Positions 46,238-59,549 of a DNA stretch of 64,000 bases are shown here, piece after piece; the stretch's first letter is position 1, and every line of letters starts with the position of its first letter. This DNA comes from Phlegmacium glaucopus (taxonomy: Eukaryota; Basidiomycota; Agaricomycetes; Agaricales; Cortinariaceae). The notes beneath the pieces were generated by a model, which was given only the letters and a program-made list of their open reading frames with translations, searched no databases and was not told where the DNA came from. Made by a program: the position numbers and the translations under genes. The DNA lies in assembly GCA_015039465.1 (NCBI GenBank), contig MU130359.1, forward strand, positions 429,115 to 493,114. The letters run 5' to 3'.

Positions 46238-46994
46238 ATGCAATTCAAAGTCATCTCTGCTCTCGCTTTTGCCACTCTTGTGGCTGCTATCGTCCCCCCG
46301 CCTTACATGTCTCCCCCTACTGGCCCTCATCCTACCGGCCCCTCTCCTACTGGCCCTCATCCTACTGGCTCTCCTCCTACTGGCCCCTCTCCTACCGGCC
46401 CTCATCCTACTGGCCCTCCTCCTACTGGCCCTCCTCCTACTGGCCCCTCTCCTACTGGCCTTAATTCTACCGGCCCTCCTCCTACCATCCCCTCTCCTAC
46501 CATCCTCCCTCCGTTCCCTGGGAGCCCCGCTCCTACTATCGCCGCTAGCAAATGCAAGACCGAACAACTCCACTGCTGTAAGTTTTATTTTCACCATATC
46601 GCTATAGTGCTATCATGAAAACGAATTATTATAGGCAAGAGCGCTCAGTTACCCACTGCACCCGCTGCTACCACCGCCCTCGGTCCTTTGGGAGTCTCTG
46701 CGACCACTATCTCTGGTCTTGTCGGTCTTACTTGCACCCAGATCACCGCCACCGGTGGAAGCGACTCTTGGTAAGTTTTTTAGGATTTCATGAACCTGAC
46801 TGGTTTGAAATTTGAATTTAAACTTTTTTTTTTGCCAGCTCTACCCAACCTGTCTGCTGCACAGACAACTCCTTCGGTAAGCACAGTTTAAGAATATATA
46901 ATCATGTTTTCTGTCTTCTAACTATCTTTTTTTTTCCCAACATTAAGGCGGTACCGTTTCCCTCGGTTGCAACCCGGTTAACCTTGACTTGTAA
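46238..46994 (+). CDS. Class I hydrophobin, copy 2, with Pro-Thr-Gly repeat
   Basis: Exons 46238-46577, 46635-46770, 46839-46876 and 46948-46994 give 186 residues. Signal peptide MQFKVISALAFATLVAAI. Then about 70 residues of a repeat built from PTGPSPTGPHPTGPPP, coded by a minisatellite of 15-30 bp units. Then the class I core (C-x6-CC ... VGLTCTQ ... SCSTQPVCCTDNSF ... LGCNPVNLDL). All splice sites match copy 1, but the linker differs completely (NTPSS in copy 1), so the linker repeats expanded independently after or during the duplication. Proline-rich repeats before the core could alter cell-wall attachment; this is inference. Confidence 0.93.
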
Positions 46995-48907
46995 AAGTTG
47001 AATATTCCTTGAGTTGGGGCGGTACCCCGCACATTAGTTATACCCTGATGGACTTTTAATGCAAATCCTTGCGATCCTTCTGTCATTACTTACGTCTATC
47101 GAATTCCATCTTTCATATGGTGCCCAACAAAACAAACAAAGCGAAAATTATCTGATCATGATTTAACTGTCGACGACGGTTTCCCATCCCGAAGACTAAA
47201 TTCCGGGTTCCCTAACAACTTTTTATTTGGTGGTGCTCGAGCCCCCGTTAACCAAGTTGCCATCTCGTGAGATAGCCAATTTGGGATCCCTTAGCTAGTG
47301 ATGGGCAAATGAGGTCCACCATCGGGGTGTGGTCTTGGTCCGATCAGCTGCGGTCCTTCGGGGAGGTGGATAGAAGCAGGAACTTGAACGGTTTTCATCT
47401 GGGTGTACAATACGACTATGATCGCCGAGACGAGTAGAGTTGCAGATGGCTGGTAATTTATTTCTCGATGAGATAAGGCTACTTCGTTGAATCAGCATGT
47501 TCGAAAAATACTCTAGGTGATGATTATTCTCTAGACTGAGCCTGAGAGTCGGATGCGATGACCAGGCCCGTCGACTCTGGAAGGTACTAGGCAGACACCT
47601 CGAGGCTCAAGCTCGCCTTTCCCCGGCATCCTTCAATATCATGTTTATCTCACGCTAAAGTGACTCACTCACCAATCATGGTCATTCTGGAGAACTCGAA
47701 CACTGCCTCCTGCCTCGGACCCTGTAACGAATGTGAAAACAATTATGCATGGCATAATCGATCTGCCGGTCCAGCTGCACTTAAATCTTCAGCTTTTTTG
47801 ACAGCGGCACCACCCAGCAATGGCGGTGGGAAATGTTCCTCTCGGTCAATAACACCTTAACCTGGTAACAGGAATCCTGCGTTATTGAAGTCAACCGAAA
47901 CTCGAAAATCCAATACCAATAACTACGACAGAGCCAATGTTTTAGTTTCTCGTTTTTCAGATGAGATCAACAGCACTGCCGCAGTGCCTGCGCCTTCAAG
48001 GTCCATCGAACGTTAAAAACTCCTTGAACCAGCAAGCAACTTCTACATCACGTCAAACACATCTACATCTGCCATGAAGCGTTATCTCACGGACATCTTC
48101 AATTGTCGTTTCCTCCTGGATTTTGAAACCGATGATAAATTTTCTGGGGACCCTATTAATACGGATCAATCCGGGTTCAAGGTCAGGGTATCTTTTTTGT
48201 TTCCTTGCTGGGTTGGGGGAGTCCCATTAGTCGATAATCATAGGTTCTCCATTACCTCTTTCCCTGTACGCTATTGAAATGGAAGGAAAGGTAGAGAGTT
48301 GATTTTTTAACTCTTCTTACTACACACACCACCACGTGCACCCCTCCTTACGATTCACCTAGTAACACCTACCCACTCACACCATATAATCTCATATAAT
48401 CTACATATCTACATTTGTAACGCATCTATCCCCTTGACGTCTGGTCTCATGTTAGTATCAAACAAATCAATCATTATTCCTCCGACCCGCTGATTACAAC
48501 CACGTTCCCACCAGCTCGTTGAATTATTTTTACAACTACCCTCCTCCGGCCTGTTTTTCTGGCATTGCGAACATTCATTAAAATAAGCTTGATGTTATCG
48601 AGATTCGAGAAGGGTAAGATTTTAATTGGACAAATATTTACAATTTTCATGATGACTCGTTCCATGAGAACTTTTCAAACAACTTTAGGTGATAACGATT
48701 CTCTAGACTGGCTAGTAGAACAGAAGTCAAACAGCGAGGCATTCCCGAGTTCTCTTTTCTGCGTACAAATTATTTTTTTGTTTTGAAACAGGTTGTCCCA
48801 GCAAACACGGTTAACTAACGTTGCTGGGTTTGAAATATGTCCTCGCAGATAACTGACGACTGAGGCGTGTACATACTACTTGAGCGTCTATTGCTTTTGT
48901 TCAAAAG
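46995..48907. other. Intergenic, hydrophobin 3' flank and short dispersed repeats
   Basis: 46995-47290 is duplicated in inverted orientation at about 61650-61930. GTACAATACGACTATGATCG near 47404 recurs near 52164, and GTTGCTGGGTTTGAAATATG near 48820 recurs near 52229 in front of the decayed paralogue. The short frame at 48074-48277 has no recognisable family. Confidence 0.55.
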
Positions 48908-50079
48908 ATGATGTTCCCAATATCCTTAGGCTCACTACGATCCTTTCTCCGTCCTCTCCTACGTATCCTTCGCATGTCAGCTTCACTTGAATATACTGCT
49001 GAGTTCCCCAGCAATTTCGGTGCCGAGGACTGGGAGCGCACTTTAATCGATTTCTACTGCTCTAACCATGCCAAAAGGGGCCGCATGAACTCTGTCAATA
49101 TCACCAAGCTTCGCCGTTATAAATCAGGCAAAGGCTTAGAACACGAATACCTCGTCGCTGAGATCAAGGGTCCAGATTTGAGCGAGTCACGCTACCTGCA
49201 AATCGAACGTTCTGCCAGGGATCCTGATCCAAAGAAATCCAACAGCAATAAAGGGTCTCTTCGCTCCATTACCACGTTAACATCCCAATCTTCATTGGCG
49301 CTATCCAAAACTCTCCCCGCTGACGATCATGTCAAGACAATAGAAGCATGGCCGAGTGATAAATGTATTTACGGGCTAGACTGCTCCAACGCATCAGCAA
49401 CCCTCCTGGACCTCGCCATCGTTGCGAAGTTGGTTCACGACAACAGCAGGGAGTATCGTCTGTTCAAACGCCAATGTTTCTGGTATTCCGACGTGATCGT
49501 TACCGTCCTGGAGAGAAGTTTCCATGAAATGAAGGTCCAGAATCGCTCTCAATCTGTTCTCAATGATCATTCAGAAAGTGCGGCGATGGAAATGTATGAT
49601 GAATTGAGAGGTACATTCAAGAGTATCCCAATATATACTCCGCGAAACGAAATTATCAACAAGATCCAGGAAACCTTTGAAAAACGCAAACCTGAAGTTT
49701 ATTCTTTGGTATGCCTCTTGAATGATGATATACTCTTGCTGACTTACCATCACTATAGATCTCAGAAGCTGCCCAGGTTGTTAAGCAGTCAGCCGAAAGG
49801 ACAGAGAAAGCCGAGCGGTCAGCATTGGAAGAGCGGAAATGGAGAGAGGAAGAGCAGAAAGGGAGAGAGGAAGCAGAGTGGTCAGCATTGGAAGAGCGGA
49901 AATGGAGAGAGGAAGAGCAGAAAGGGAGAGAGGAAGCGGAGCGGTCAGCGTTGGAAGAGCGGAAAGGGAGAGAGGAAGAGCGGAAAGGGAGAGAGGAAGA
50001 GCGGAAAGGGAGAGAGGAACTAGAGGAAATGAACGCAGCCCTCATGCGACGTATTCAAGCATTGGAAGCGAAAGGTTGA
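48908..50079 (+). CDS. Fungal protein of unknown function with coiled-coil repeat tail
   Basis: Two exons, 48908-49708 and 49759-50079, join in frame (373 residues). I recognise it only as a type of uncharacterised protein common in Agaricales: a region with AEDWERTLIDFYCSNH, a middle part with YLVAEIKGPDLSESRYLQIE, then ASATLLDLAIVAKLVHDNS and KRQCFWYSD. The second exon is a charged coiled coil with two 21-residue repeats, SALEERKWREEEQKGREEAE, ending in shorter GREEERK repeats and EMNAALMRRIQALEAKG. Unspliced reading would run into a basic frame (GNGERKSRKGERK), so the 50-bp intron decides the tail. A decayed paralogue lies at 52285-53214. Confidence 0.7.
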
Positions 50080-50499
50080 GGACTGAACATCATAGGAGGT
50101 TGGCTTTCCATTTAAACTAATCCGATACCCCAGCAACTTGGAAACCAGACAAACTCAAAGCTCGATGTTTTATATTACTATACAATTGAAGTGAGGAGGC
50201 TGGGGCATGGATAATCGGATACCATTTGTTTCCCAACAACTGAAAAAATATATTTTTTCTTAATGCACATTTACCATTTACCGAAATAATAAACGACACA
50301 AAATCAGAAATGGGGGCTACCGATAGAAAACAACAAAGATAGAGTAAACCAAAGAAACAAAAAAAAAACGAAGTATATTCCAGTCTCGGATTTTAACACG
50401 AACCGAACTGAAAGTGTTCGGGATATCATATCGATCAAGAGGAAATTTTGATCTGCTAACATACAAGTCCTTCTAACCAACCACCGCCTTGGATATCAC

Positions 50500-52025
50500 T
50501 TCGTGCGCCGAATTTGGCACACATTTGTTCGATTCTTGTTCCTTCTCTCCACCAGAGATGGCCCATAGCACTAACAATACCAATCACAGCTGCGTCTCAA
50601 TGCGATTTGGCTGTATCAGAAGTAGGGAATGAAGGGATGGCGGTCATTGGTGTTGCGAATAAGTCGTTATCGTCGTCGAAGGAGGCCTTATTTCCTTTGT
50701 GAGCGGCTCAGGCTCTTCAATAACGCCCACATGGGGGGACTCTAGGCCAAGGATTAAAACGTCAGTATCGAGGGTGGTGGTGATGGTCGAAGAGGCAGGT
50801 ATTGATGTATCCCGACGAGACAGAGTTGTTCACGTTGTTCTCATTATTATCCAATCCTATTGGCAAATTTCAAACAAAAGTAGTACTTACTACTGAGATA
50901 TATTGAATGCCTCCGTCGGAAGCACAAATAGGATGCGATGGTTAGAAACTAAAGAGGGATAGGTATGGAATGACAAACCATTACGACCAATTACACCTGA
51001 CCTAACCAAAAAAAACCTCCCCATCTTACCGCTGTGTCCCAACTGCGTCTTTAACCTCTGATACTCTTCCTTCAACAGTGGTAAAGATGCCTGGAACCCG
51101 GTGGTGTGCTTCATAGCCTCGATTCGGAATGCACGTACTTGTTCGTCCTGTCCTCTGAAGGCTTGAAGGATTGCTGAGAAAGAGATAGCTCAGAACCGAG
51201 GCCGATAGACACATCTTGAGGCTTAATTTCCCGAGGCTCGATCTCTTCCTTTTCTCGATGCTTTTAAATGCATATGTTCTCAACGTTGGGTAAAAGCTGT
51301 GATAGAGTCTCAAACTCACGTTTGTTTGTGCAGAGAGATTTGTTTTTGTGCTGCATAATCTATGTAAGTCGATATGAACCTATGAGACGCGTACGGGTGT
51401 TGGCCAGTAATGAGTTTAGCGGTTTATTGACTGGATCTGATTTCTTGAAGCAGACTTTCTTGGATTTTCTGGAATACGTGCTACAAATGTCGAGGCTTGA
51501 AATAAATTTAAAGCTAACAATGGATGAAAAAGAAGTATGAGTTGACCTGTAGTTTCACGAGTTCGTCGATACGCAACGATGGCGCATGTCGTTCCTGTTC
51601 AACGTGAAGGAAATCTTCCTGCGAACTCCGCAACTCGTCCTCCCATTGGCCGGCCTCCCGCTGGAGCTGGGCAATCGTTTCACGTTGCGACTCTGCTTGG
51701 TGCGCAATCTGTGATGATGAATTAGTTCCCCATTCACGGCAGGTAATAATCAAGGACGACCACATACTCTTAATTCTGCTTGTGCCAGCTACATGAAAAC
51801 CCAGTCCTCGGTCAATACAGACATGTCAACACATATGAAGGATGGTGGGCTTCCAGCAACAGCTTTTTTCCCATCTTTGAGCTTCTAGAGTGGCCACATT
51901 TTAGGTCTCTAGAAAGTTTATCGTGCTCAGCTATGGCTTCTCGTGTCTCTTCCCTGGCTTAGCGGGTTTCTGATCCAGCATGAAGTGATTGATTCTCGAC
52001 CTCGGTGAACTTTGGGCGAACTGTT
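50500..52025 (-). pseudogene. Decayed coiled-coil gene
   Basis: Minus-strand remnants of a helical protein: KFTEVENQSLHAGSETR then a stop and AREETREAIAEHDKLSRDLK (about 52017-51900), IAHQAESQRETIAQLQREAG to RIDELVKLQ (51719-51552, flanked by good splice sites), and AILQAFRGQDEQVRAFRIEA to LKTQLGHS (51180-51035). A possible N- or C-terminal piece (LILGLESPHVGVIEEPEP) is near 50740. The stop near 51959 and the long spacers indicate decay. The family was not identified. Confidence 0.45.
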
Positions 52026-52284
52026 GCTAGTGATGTTAAAAAATATTTCTTTAGTTTTACCCGATTGCAGTATACGCAACTTTTGAGAATTGAGCAAGGG
52101 TCTATGAACATCGCCGATGGATTTTTCGTGCTTTTCATCTCGGAAGGATATGTGTGCTGTGCACAATACGACTATGATCGCCGAGACGCCGCCGAGACGA
52201 GTAGAGTTGCTGGCTGTCCCGGCACGGTTGCTGGGTTTGAAATATGTGCGTCACGGTGTACATGCTTGAGCTGTTGTTCACAAA

Positions 52285-53214
52285 GATGATGTCCACCCTT
52301 AGTTTCATTACGATCCTTTCTTCGTCCTCTTCTACGCATCTTTCGTGGGCCAACTTCACTTGAATTTACTGGTGAGTTTCTCAAACTTATGTGTACCGAG
52401 GACTGGGGCATTTTAATCGATGTCTAGTGCTCTAAACATGCAAAAAGGGTCCCTGCCGACTGATCTTGAGAGATTCCATTCGAGACGGAGCCTCTCGCAT
52501 AAAATCTCTCAAGATCACCAAGCTTCGCCGTTAGAAAGTATTCAGATACGAATACCTCGTTGCTGAGATCTCGGATCCAGATTCGAGCGAGCTACGCTAC
52601 ATTCAAATCCAACGGATCCTCTTCCAACCAAAGATCAACTTCACTCCACTACCATATCCACACCCCAAGCTTCATTGATGCTATACAAAAAGCCCCTTGC
52701 CGATATTCTCATCCGGACAATAGAAATATGGCCGAATCATAAATGTATTGAGAGGCTAATTTGTCTAGACTGCACAGCAGCATCAGCAACCCTCCTGGAT
52801 CTAGCCATCACTACAAAGGTGGTTCACGACAACAGCAACCAGTATTGTCTGTCCAAACGCCAAACTTTCTGGTATTCCGACAATGATCGTTGCCATCTGG
52901 AGAAGAACTTTCCCGCAATCAAGGTCCAGCGTCGCACTAATTCTGTCGAAAAATATCATTCGCGACATGCAAAAACGGAAATCTATGACGAATTGAGTGG
53001 TGAATTCAAGAAAATCCCAATTTATTCACAGCGAATCGACATTATCAACAAGATGCATAAAACCTTTGAAACATCCAAGCTTCGCATTTATTCCTTGGTA
53101 TATCTTTTGAATGATGACATACCTTTATCATTACTACAGATCTCGGAGGCTGCCCAGGTTTTTGAGCAGTCAGTGTTGGAAGGCCAAGCACTACAGAAAC
53201 GGAGTGTGACCTGA
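52285..53214 (+). pseudogene. Decayed paralogue of the 48908-50079 gene
   Basis: Matches the gene at 48908 from its promoter and ATG (AAAGATGATGTCCACC) to its second exon, but with stops and frameshifts in the first 390 bp. The later part is open (ASATLLDLAITTKVVHDNSN, RQTFWYSDN, then an intron, ISEAAQVFEQSVLE). It lacks the repeated coiled-coil tail, which therefore expanded only in the other copy or was lost here. Confidence 0.75.
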
Positions 53215-53415
53215 GGAGATTGGTAGCTGGTCGTTACACCGAGAGGCCACTCAAGAAGCGACATGTCTGTCGTGATCCTTCAGCCTCTGGTATCTTGTTC
53301 ACTCACAATTCACTGGCAGTTGTTCTAAAGTGGCAATTTATACAAGGGTCAGAACTACGAAGTCATTAGAGTACAGTCGGCTCAGAGTAGGAGTTGTGAT
53401 AATAAGGGTACAGAT

Positions 53416-56400
53416 TTACTGAGCTCGAGATGGACCGGCAATAGCGTTTATCTCGATTCCTGTCGGGATACGCCTATCAGGAACACTCATCTCAACATCA
53501 CGATCCGTGATGTCTGTAGGAGGAACGAGGTATTCAATCTCCTCGAACATATGAGGGAATAGGATTGCGAGCATGTCATCGACCTTGTGAATGAAATCGC
53601 CTTTTTGTAATGCTTTTCTTTTCTCAGGATCGTCGATGGTTGTTTCGTTGTCCTTGGAGAAGGAAGACACGTTTAGACTGCCAGAAGAGTTTTCCTTTGT
53701 ATAGAGGGATAAACCCTTCCGGGCGGCAAGGTCAAGAATATTGCGTTCAATAGTATCTGTAAAGCCATTAGGGGAGTGATCGGGGCATGCAAGAACGGTC
53801 CCGACCTTCAGCGTAGTAACAATATACTGTGTCAAAAATAATGAAAGTTTAGTGGTGATAGTATCGAGATTGGATGGTCCCTAACCTTCTGTTGGACGCG
53901 TCTGACCCAATCTGTCGATTCTGGCAATAGCTGTAGAACAAGCTTTAGTGATCATCAACGGACTTGTTGGACACCTCCATAAGTACCCTGTATTTCGAAA
54001 CTGTGTTGAACAACACTCTCCAGCAGGAATACTCGCGATGCACAAGTTAAATTTAATCCAGCATTTTCTCGTTCCCTAAGTCATACAGAAAGTTTAGTAT
54101 TGTAGTAAGAATTAAAGAGAAAACCAATCACATACCCATGTAATAACAAAACTAATATGTCAGGATTCGTCCTGAACACATTAGCCGCACTCTCGTTTTT
54201 GGACTTCTGATCGATACGCAAACATCGAATGCCATTTTCTTTCAATGCCCATTCGACAACTGATGAGCCACAAGACCGTGAGCCTGTATATAGAATATAA
54301 CAATGAAAGAAGGATGAAAACACACTATGTAAGGAATCGGCCCACGCGGAGAAAACGATACTCTTTGCACCAGCCTCTGTGAGTTTGAGATATAACAAGT
54401 GCCGAACAAGGGTTTGGATCTTGCTTCCATAGTCCCCATAGGTCTCCATAGTTTGGATATCACTGAAAATAAAAGGATCTAACCAGTACAATCAGTCTTC
54501 AATTGGTGTGTTAACCTCTGCAGTTCCATACTTATGGCATTATACGTGATCGTTCGCCTTGATTGGGGAGCTGGTTCACCAGCTTTGGGTTGCGGGGGTG
54601 GTTCCAAACTGACAGAGTCGACGGTAAAACGTTGCACTGTGTCAGGGTTAACAGTGACACTGCAGCAAATAGTGAATAGGTAATCTCAGCTGTAAAATTT
54701 CAGTCTTACCGGCAGACAGGGCATGTTTTTCCTTCTTTTCGTAAGAGCCAGGCTTTCATACACATCTAGAAGCAAGTTAGCATAGGTTTTCGACAACGTA
54801 GCATGATAAATTCACTTGGCAGAATACATGGGCACTGTCATTCACAAAAGTAAGCCTAGCTCAGACGGAGCCTGCTGGAGAAATGAAGTCACATACCATT
54901 GTGTGATATATCCGCGAGTGAAATCACATCTGCATAAAATACAAGCCCTACCGTCTTCATCACGGTCCAGTTCGTCGTGATTGTTGATCAGGTTATCAAG
55001 ATAACGCTGCCGGGCTCGAGTCGTGTTCATTTTCGTCTCTAGTGTCGTCCTCTCGGTCGAGGAAGCATGAAGAGCCATAGCAATCGTCTCCTCCTCCCAT
55101 TCAGCATCAGTAACAGAGTCTGAGATCTCCTGTAACTGACGGAAATACAAGATACGTTGGTTAAATGCCCTTCGAAGGAGCGCCAAATCGCCGTCCAGTT
55201 TGTCTTGCAAAGCGGCTACATGGGTGCCCATCAGCACAATGGGACTTAAACAGATATATATTGTTATCACGTACTTTGGTCCGAAATAAAACGACGAATG
55301 TTTTCAACAGCCTCTTTTATGATGATTTTCTCAGGATGGGTGTTTTGTGGGATCTTTGCCGCCGCCACGTTTAGATCGACCAAGATCTGCAATAAACACG
55401 AGTATTTTAATCCTGAACTTATCCCCGAGTTATTATTACTTACACTTTTAATAGCCCTTCCTCCGAGTTCCACCAAGATGTCCTTGCGTTTGTTGGACAA
55501 GTCTTTATGTAAAACTTCGTGTTCTGGTTGAATATCTAACCCATCCGGTATTTCTAGTTCGTTCTCTAAAGAGGTATGAGCAGCTTTGAAAGCCACCTTG
55601 GTCTGACGAAGGTGTTTTTCTCTAACGTCATGTGTCGCAAGGAGTGTTCGCTCATTTATGAGCGCTACTCGACGATCCGCTAATAAGGCCGCATAGGCTT
55701 GCAGATACGTTTCGGCCTCGCCTTGGTCATCCAACGTTCGTTGATACTCCTGACCATCTGCTTCATCCTCTGTCTGAGTCAGGGGTCGGGATAGTAGAGC
55801 CATGATACGTTCTCTCCATTCCCAAATAAGTTCAGCTTGTTCATTCAGTACATCCTCGATCATGGCATGGAACTCCTCTATCTGTTGGCGTTTTGAGAAG
55901 TCAGGTAAGGTTGTTCTTCGTGTAGCTTTGCACAAACAACACGTACCAGATCAGTAGACCTAATACCTCCTTTGAGTTGGAGGAAAGGCAGTTTGATGAG
56001 AGTTTCAGCATGGCTTATGCATTTTCTCGTCGCGTTGCTAGCGAGGATTTCAATAGCTTTGTTTGCGTCAACCTCCGTAGCTAAGTGGAGGGGTCAGTAC
56101 AATAATAAAAGCAAGGCGGGGATAAACGAACCTTTCAGCAACTCACGCCTTAGAGTCTCCGCAGCTTGATATGCAGTATCCTCTTCAGCAGATTTACCCA
56201 GGACGTGATAAACATCTCCTTGCAAAAACTTGACTCGATGCAAAACCAATTGTCCCTCCCGTACTCGCTGCTTAATAGCCCTCCTCTTGGTTCGATGTTC
56301 TTCACCAGCAGGTGTTTTGGGCAGATCTTTCTCTTCCGGATCGTCCTCGCCATCATTATGCTCACTTGAATCGTCTTCGTCTTCATCCTCGACGAAAACT

Positions 56401-59400
56401 TCCCGCTCCTTGCCTTTTCCTTTCTGAGTCGTACCCACGTCAGGGGACGACGCTCGAGCTTGTCGTAGTCTAGCAGCTTCTGCTTTCATCTCCTTTCCTC
56501 TCGCATCATGTTTGGCAAGGGTCTTCTGGATCTCTTCTAAATGTTTTTGAGTATCCTTTTCTGCCAAATCCAAAGTCTGGAGTGCGCTCTGATAGCGATT
56601 CATATTGGCTTCATCTTGCTGTTGGAGTTGAGAGTGTCGAACTAGGGATTGGATCTGGGGTGATATCAGCTTGCGCAGAAAAATCTCCTTAGGACGATGA
56701 ATGTTTCACCTTGGTTTTCCATTCCTCTATGAAATTCCTCCAATTTTGATCTCTCATCATCTAGAATTCGCAGTGAGTCAAGAAAGGTGCAAAATAACTT
56801 TATAAGATCTATTTAATTTACCTCTAACACAGCACCCATCGTCTTGAGCGCTCCTGGCTTGTACAAACTATCACCCTTCCTCTGTAATGCTCCAACCTAA
56901 AAACAGGGATAAGAAGAGAATTATAATGACATAAGATAATGCTTACCTGAGGATGTGTGCATATGCCTCGCAATCGTCGGATCGAGGATCGTAATAAGTT
57001 GCTGTCAACCTGCCATCCAGTTGAACCAGCAACACCTCTCGCATCAAGGCCGAGCAGTTGCAATATCGCCTCTAGTGTTTGATCGTAGACCTATTAAACC
57101 CCGTTCAATATACTGATATCTGGGTGCTATGTAGGGCTTACGTGTCGTTCGACCTTGCCTAGTTCAATAGGAACCAAGTACCGTGTCTGTTGAGGTATCG
57201 TCAATTCTGCCGTGATATTCGACTTGAGCGTCCTGTTCATAAGCAAAAATAATTCAATCAGACAAGCGATACCAAGGGTCAGTCTGGATAAACACTGCAC
57301 CTGATGGCATAGCGCTGCAGAAACTCTACAAATTCTTCTGCAAACCCAGGTTTCAATAACCTCTTCCACAGTCGTGGACCGCCGACGATCTTATCCACTC
57401 GCAAGAATCTATGTTTTGTAGGTTTAAGTCAACTGATAATGAATGAACGACAAATATTAGTAATACCTCAAGACATGGATCAGATCCGCCATTTGAGTTT
57501 TCGCAGGTGTACCCGAAACAGCAAAAGACGACAACCGAGGTATCAAAGAAACCATTTCCCTGAACCATATCATCAAGAAACGGCAAAAGAAAGGTATCTA
57601 GAACTTACTCCGCTTTTCCACCTCCTACCATTTGAACTTCATCCATGACGACGCGTTTCCATTCGACCATGACTAAAGGACTTCGAGGTCGTTCGTACAC
57701 GACTGCAGTCCTCCGGGGTCGCTTCGGATCAGGATGTGCGACATACAAGTCGGAACGAAGAGTTTGATAGGTGGTGATCACTACGTCGTATCCATGCACG
57801 AAATCGGGCCATTCCATAACAGAGTCCGAGCTCCCGTCATTTATACTGGCAGCGTTTACAGCAATACCTTCCGAGTCGACGTCCATTGCGTCACCAGCTA
57901 CTGCTGCCACTTTTCCTTTTCCTTTGTTGGGGTTAGCCGCGTCGTATTTCATGTTTTGATGCCGTTTGAGGTCGACTTCACGTTTTGTGATCGGAGCTTT
58001 GACTTTCGACCAACCATCATACATCAAAACTTTCAATGATGGAGCATGTTTCTCAAATTCTTCTTTCCATTGACCTGCCAGTGAAGGAGGAGTCACGATC
58101 AGGGTCGTCTGTCAATTATTTGTTAGAAAATCACGAATCAAGGTATTATTAAGCAGTAGAACTCACTTTAACGGCCTTGACTTCCAGAGAGGCCTGGGGA
58201 TCCCATCTAGTCAGCGTCGGATTATATTCTGGAGGCGCTGGATTTAATAGAATGAGAGCGATCGTTTCGACAGTCTTTCCCAACCCCGGTTCTTCTGCCA
58301 AGATCCCTCCAAAAGGGACAGGTGTGATATTGGGCGGATTTGCCGACAACTCGCCGCTCAAACGATTCAAATACCAAGTGTGATCTCCCTGTTTGATCTC
58401 CCTCCAGAACGAGAAATTATCGGACGTTTCTTGCGGGACGATTGAACCTTCTTTATTAACCACCATTCCTTCCTTCTCGAGCATCCAGGCCACGCTCCGG
58501 CGCTGGAAAGGAAGGAGAGTAGGAATGAGGGATTCCGGTTGGAGAGCTTTGTTAGCCTCCTCAGATGGAAGAGGCGGGGCAGACCCCAAAATGGAATATA
58601 GCGTGGAAACCGTAACTTCATCATTGACGGCTTGAGATGTAATATCTTGGCAAAGATATGTCGCACGTAAAAGTCGTCTCTGAGCATCCTCTCGAGCGAG
58701 AACTTGGGCACGTCGACTCAATGGAGTCGGATCAAGCGCAAGAGGAAGCACAAGTGAGACTAAAAACTCTAGTTGTAACGTAAAAGGAAGCTGGCCATTG
58801 ACAGTATCGACAGTGTCGAGAGGCAAAACAACCAATTTTAGAAAAGCTTCTACATAGGCTTGTCCAAAGCCTTGCAAAGTTCGACACGCCAAAAGCAAAT
58901 CACTTGAACTTGACGACCCCAGATCATTTGAATCTCCGTCGATAACAAGTGATGGCACCAGAAAAAGCCAGGTATTTGACTCATTCTGACGATGGGGGTT
59001 ATGGGACACTGCCACGGCGGAACCTCGATATTCAGCAAATCGAATGTCTCCGAGGTCGACGGTATTGGAGTATGATGAAGAATCGCTCAATGCAGATAAA
59101 ATAGCTTGGAATCCCCTGTCTTCGTCGTCCGATGTCATATTAGGTCCTTCGTTCTTGATATATTGGATTTCAAGAACATGTCGTAAAATAGGAACGAGTC
59201 CTGCGTTGGGTATTCTAAGGTCATGCTGTGCTTCCAGAACAGGGTAACTTTCTGGAGCATCTTCATCACTGCAATTTGAACCCTCGTCGCTGTCGCCATC
59301 ATTATCAGTTGAGGAACCTTGAGAAATTCTGGTACGTTTGGTTCTTCGCGTCGGTTGGATAGGGGTAAGAGCCTTGCGCTTGCCATTGATAATATTGGAC

Positions 59401-59549
59401 GAGTTTGTACTTAGTGCAGCGTCTCGTATGATTTCAGAGAGATGAGAAAAATTGATGTTCGGCCGGACAGCTTTGGCCGCGTCCGTCTCCCAAAGTTGAT
59501 TGGCCGGGGTCGTGATTGAGACAACGTGGGTAGAAGAAGTCTCTCGCAT
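53416..59549 (-). CDS. SNF2-RING ATPase / E3 ubiquitin ligase (SHPRH/IRC20-like)
   Basis: Large nuclear SNF2-family ATPase with a RING finger between its helicase halves; relatives act in DNA damage tolerance and recombination. Begins with MRETSSTHVVSITTPANQ at 59549 and ends GIEINAIAGPSRAQ at 53416-53418. First exon 59549-58167 holds motif I (EEPGLGKTVETIALIL, near 58280); 58108-57609 holds TPPSLAGQWKEEFEKHAP and a DEVQ motif II (VVMDEVQMV, near 57630). SGTPAKTQMADL and FVEFLQRYAIR follow. The middle is a long helical region, with an acidic insert near 56380. The RING (54950-54718, spliced) is C-x2-C ... C-x-H-x2-C-x2-C ... CPVC, using CILC, QCAHVFC and TCPVCR. Helicase C motifs are SIVFSAWADSLH, RENAGLNLTCASRVFLLE and ARIDRLGQTRPTEVYCYYAE. 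About 15 or more short introns; exon ends were checked only in part. No break seen. Confidence 0.9.

Noticed and set aside
46190..46607. Open frames antisense or shifted to the hydrophobin repeat (RRGASRRRASR, LLALILLALLL) at both repeat-bearing copies
   Set aside because: Shadows of a GC-rich coding minisatellite; the sense frame carries the signal peptide and cysteine core.
57734..58039. Plus-strand frames across the SNF2 gene
   Set aside because: Antisense shadows of the conserved SNF2 coding sequence.
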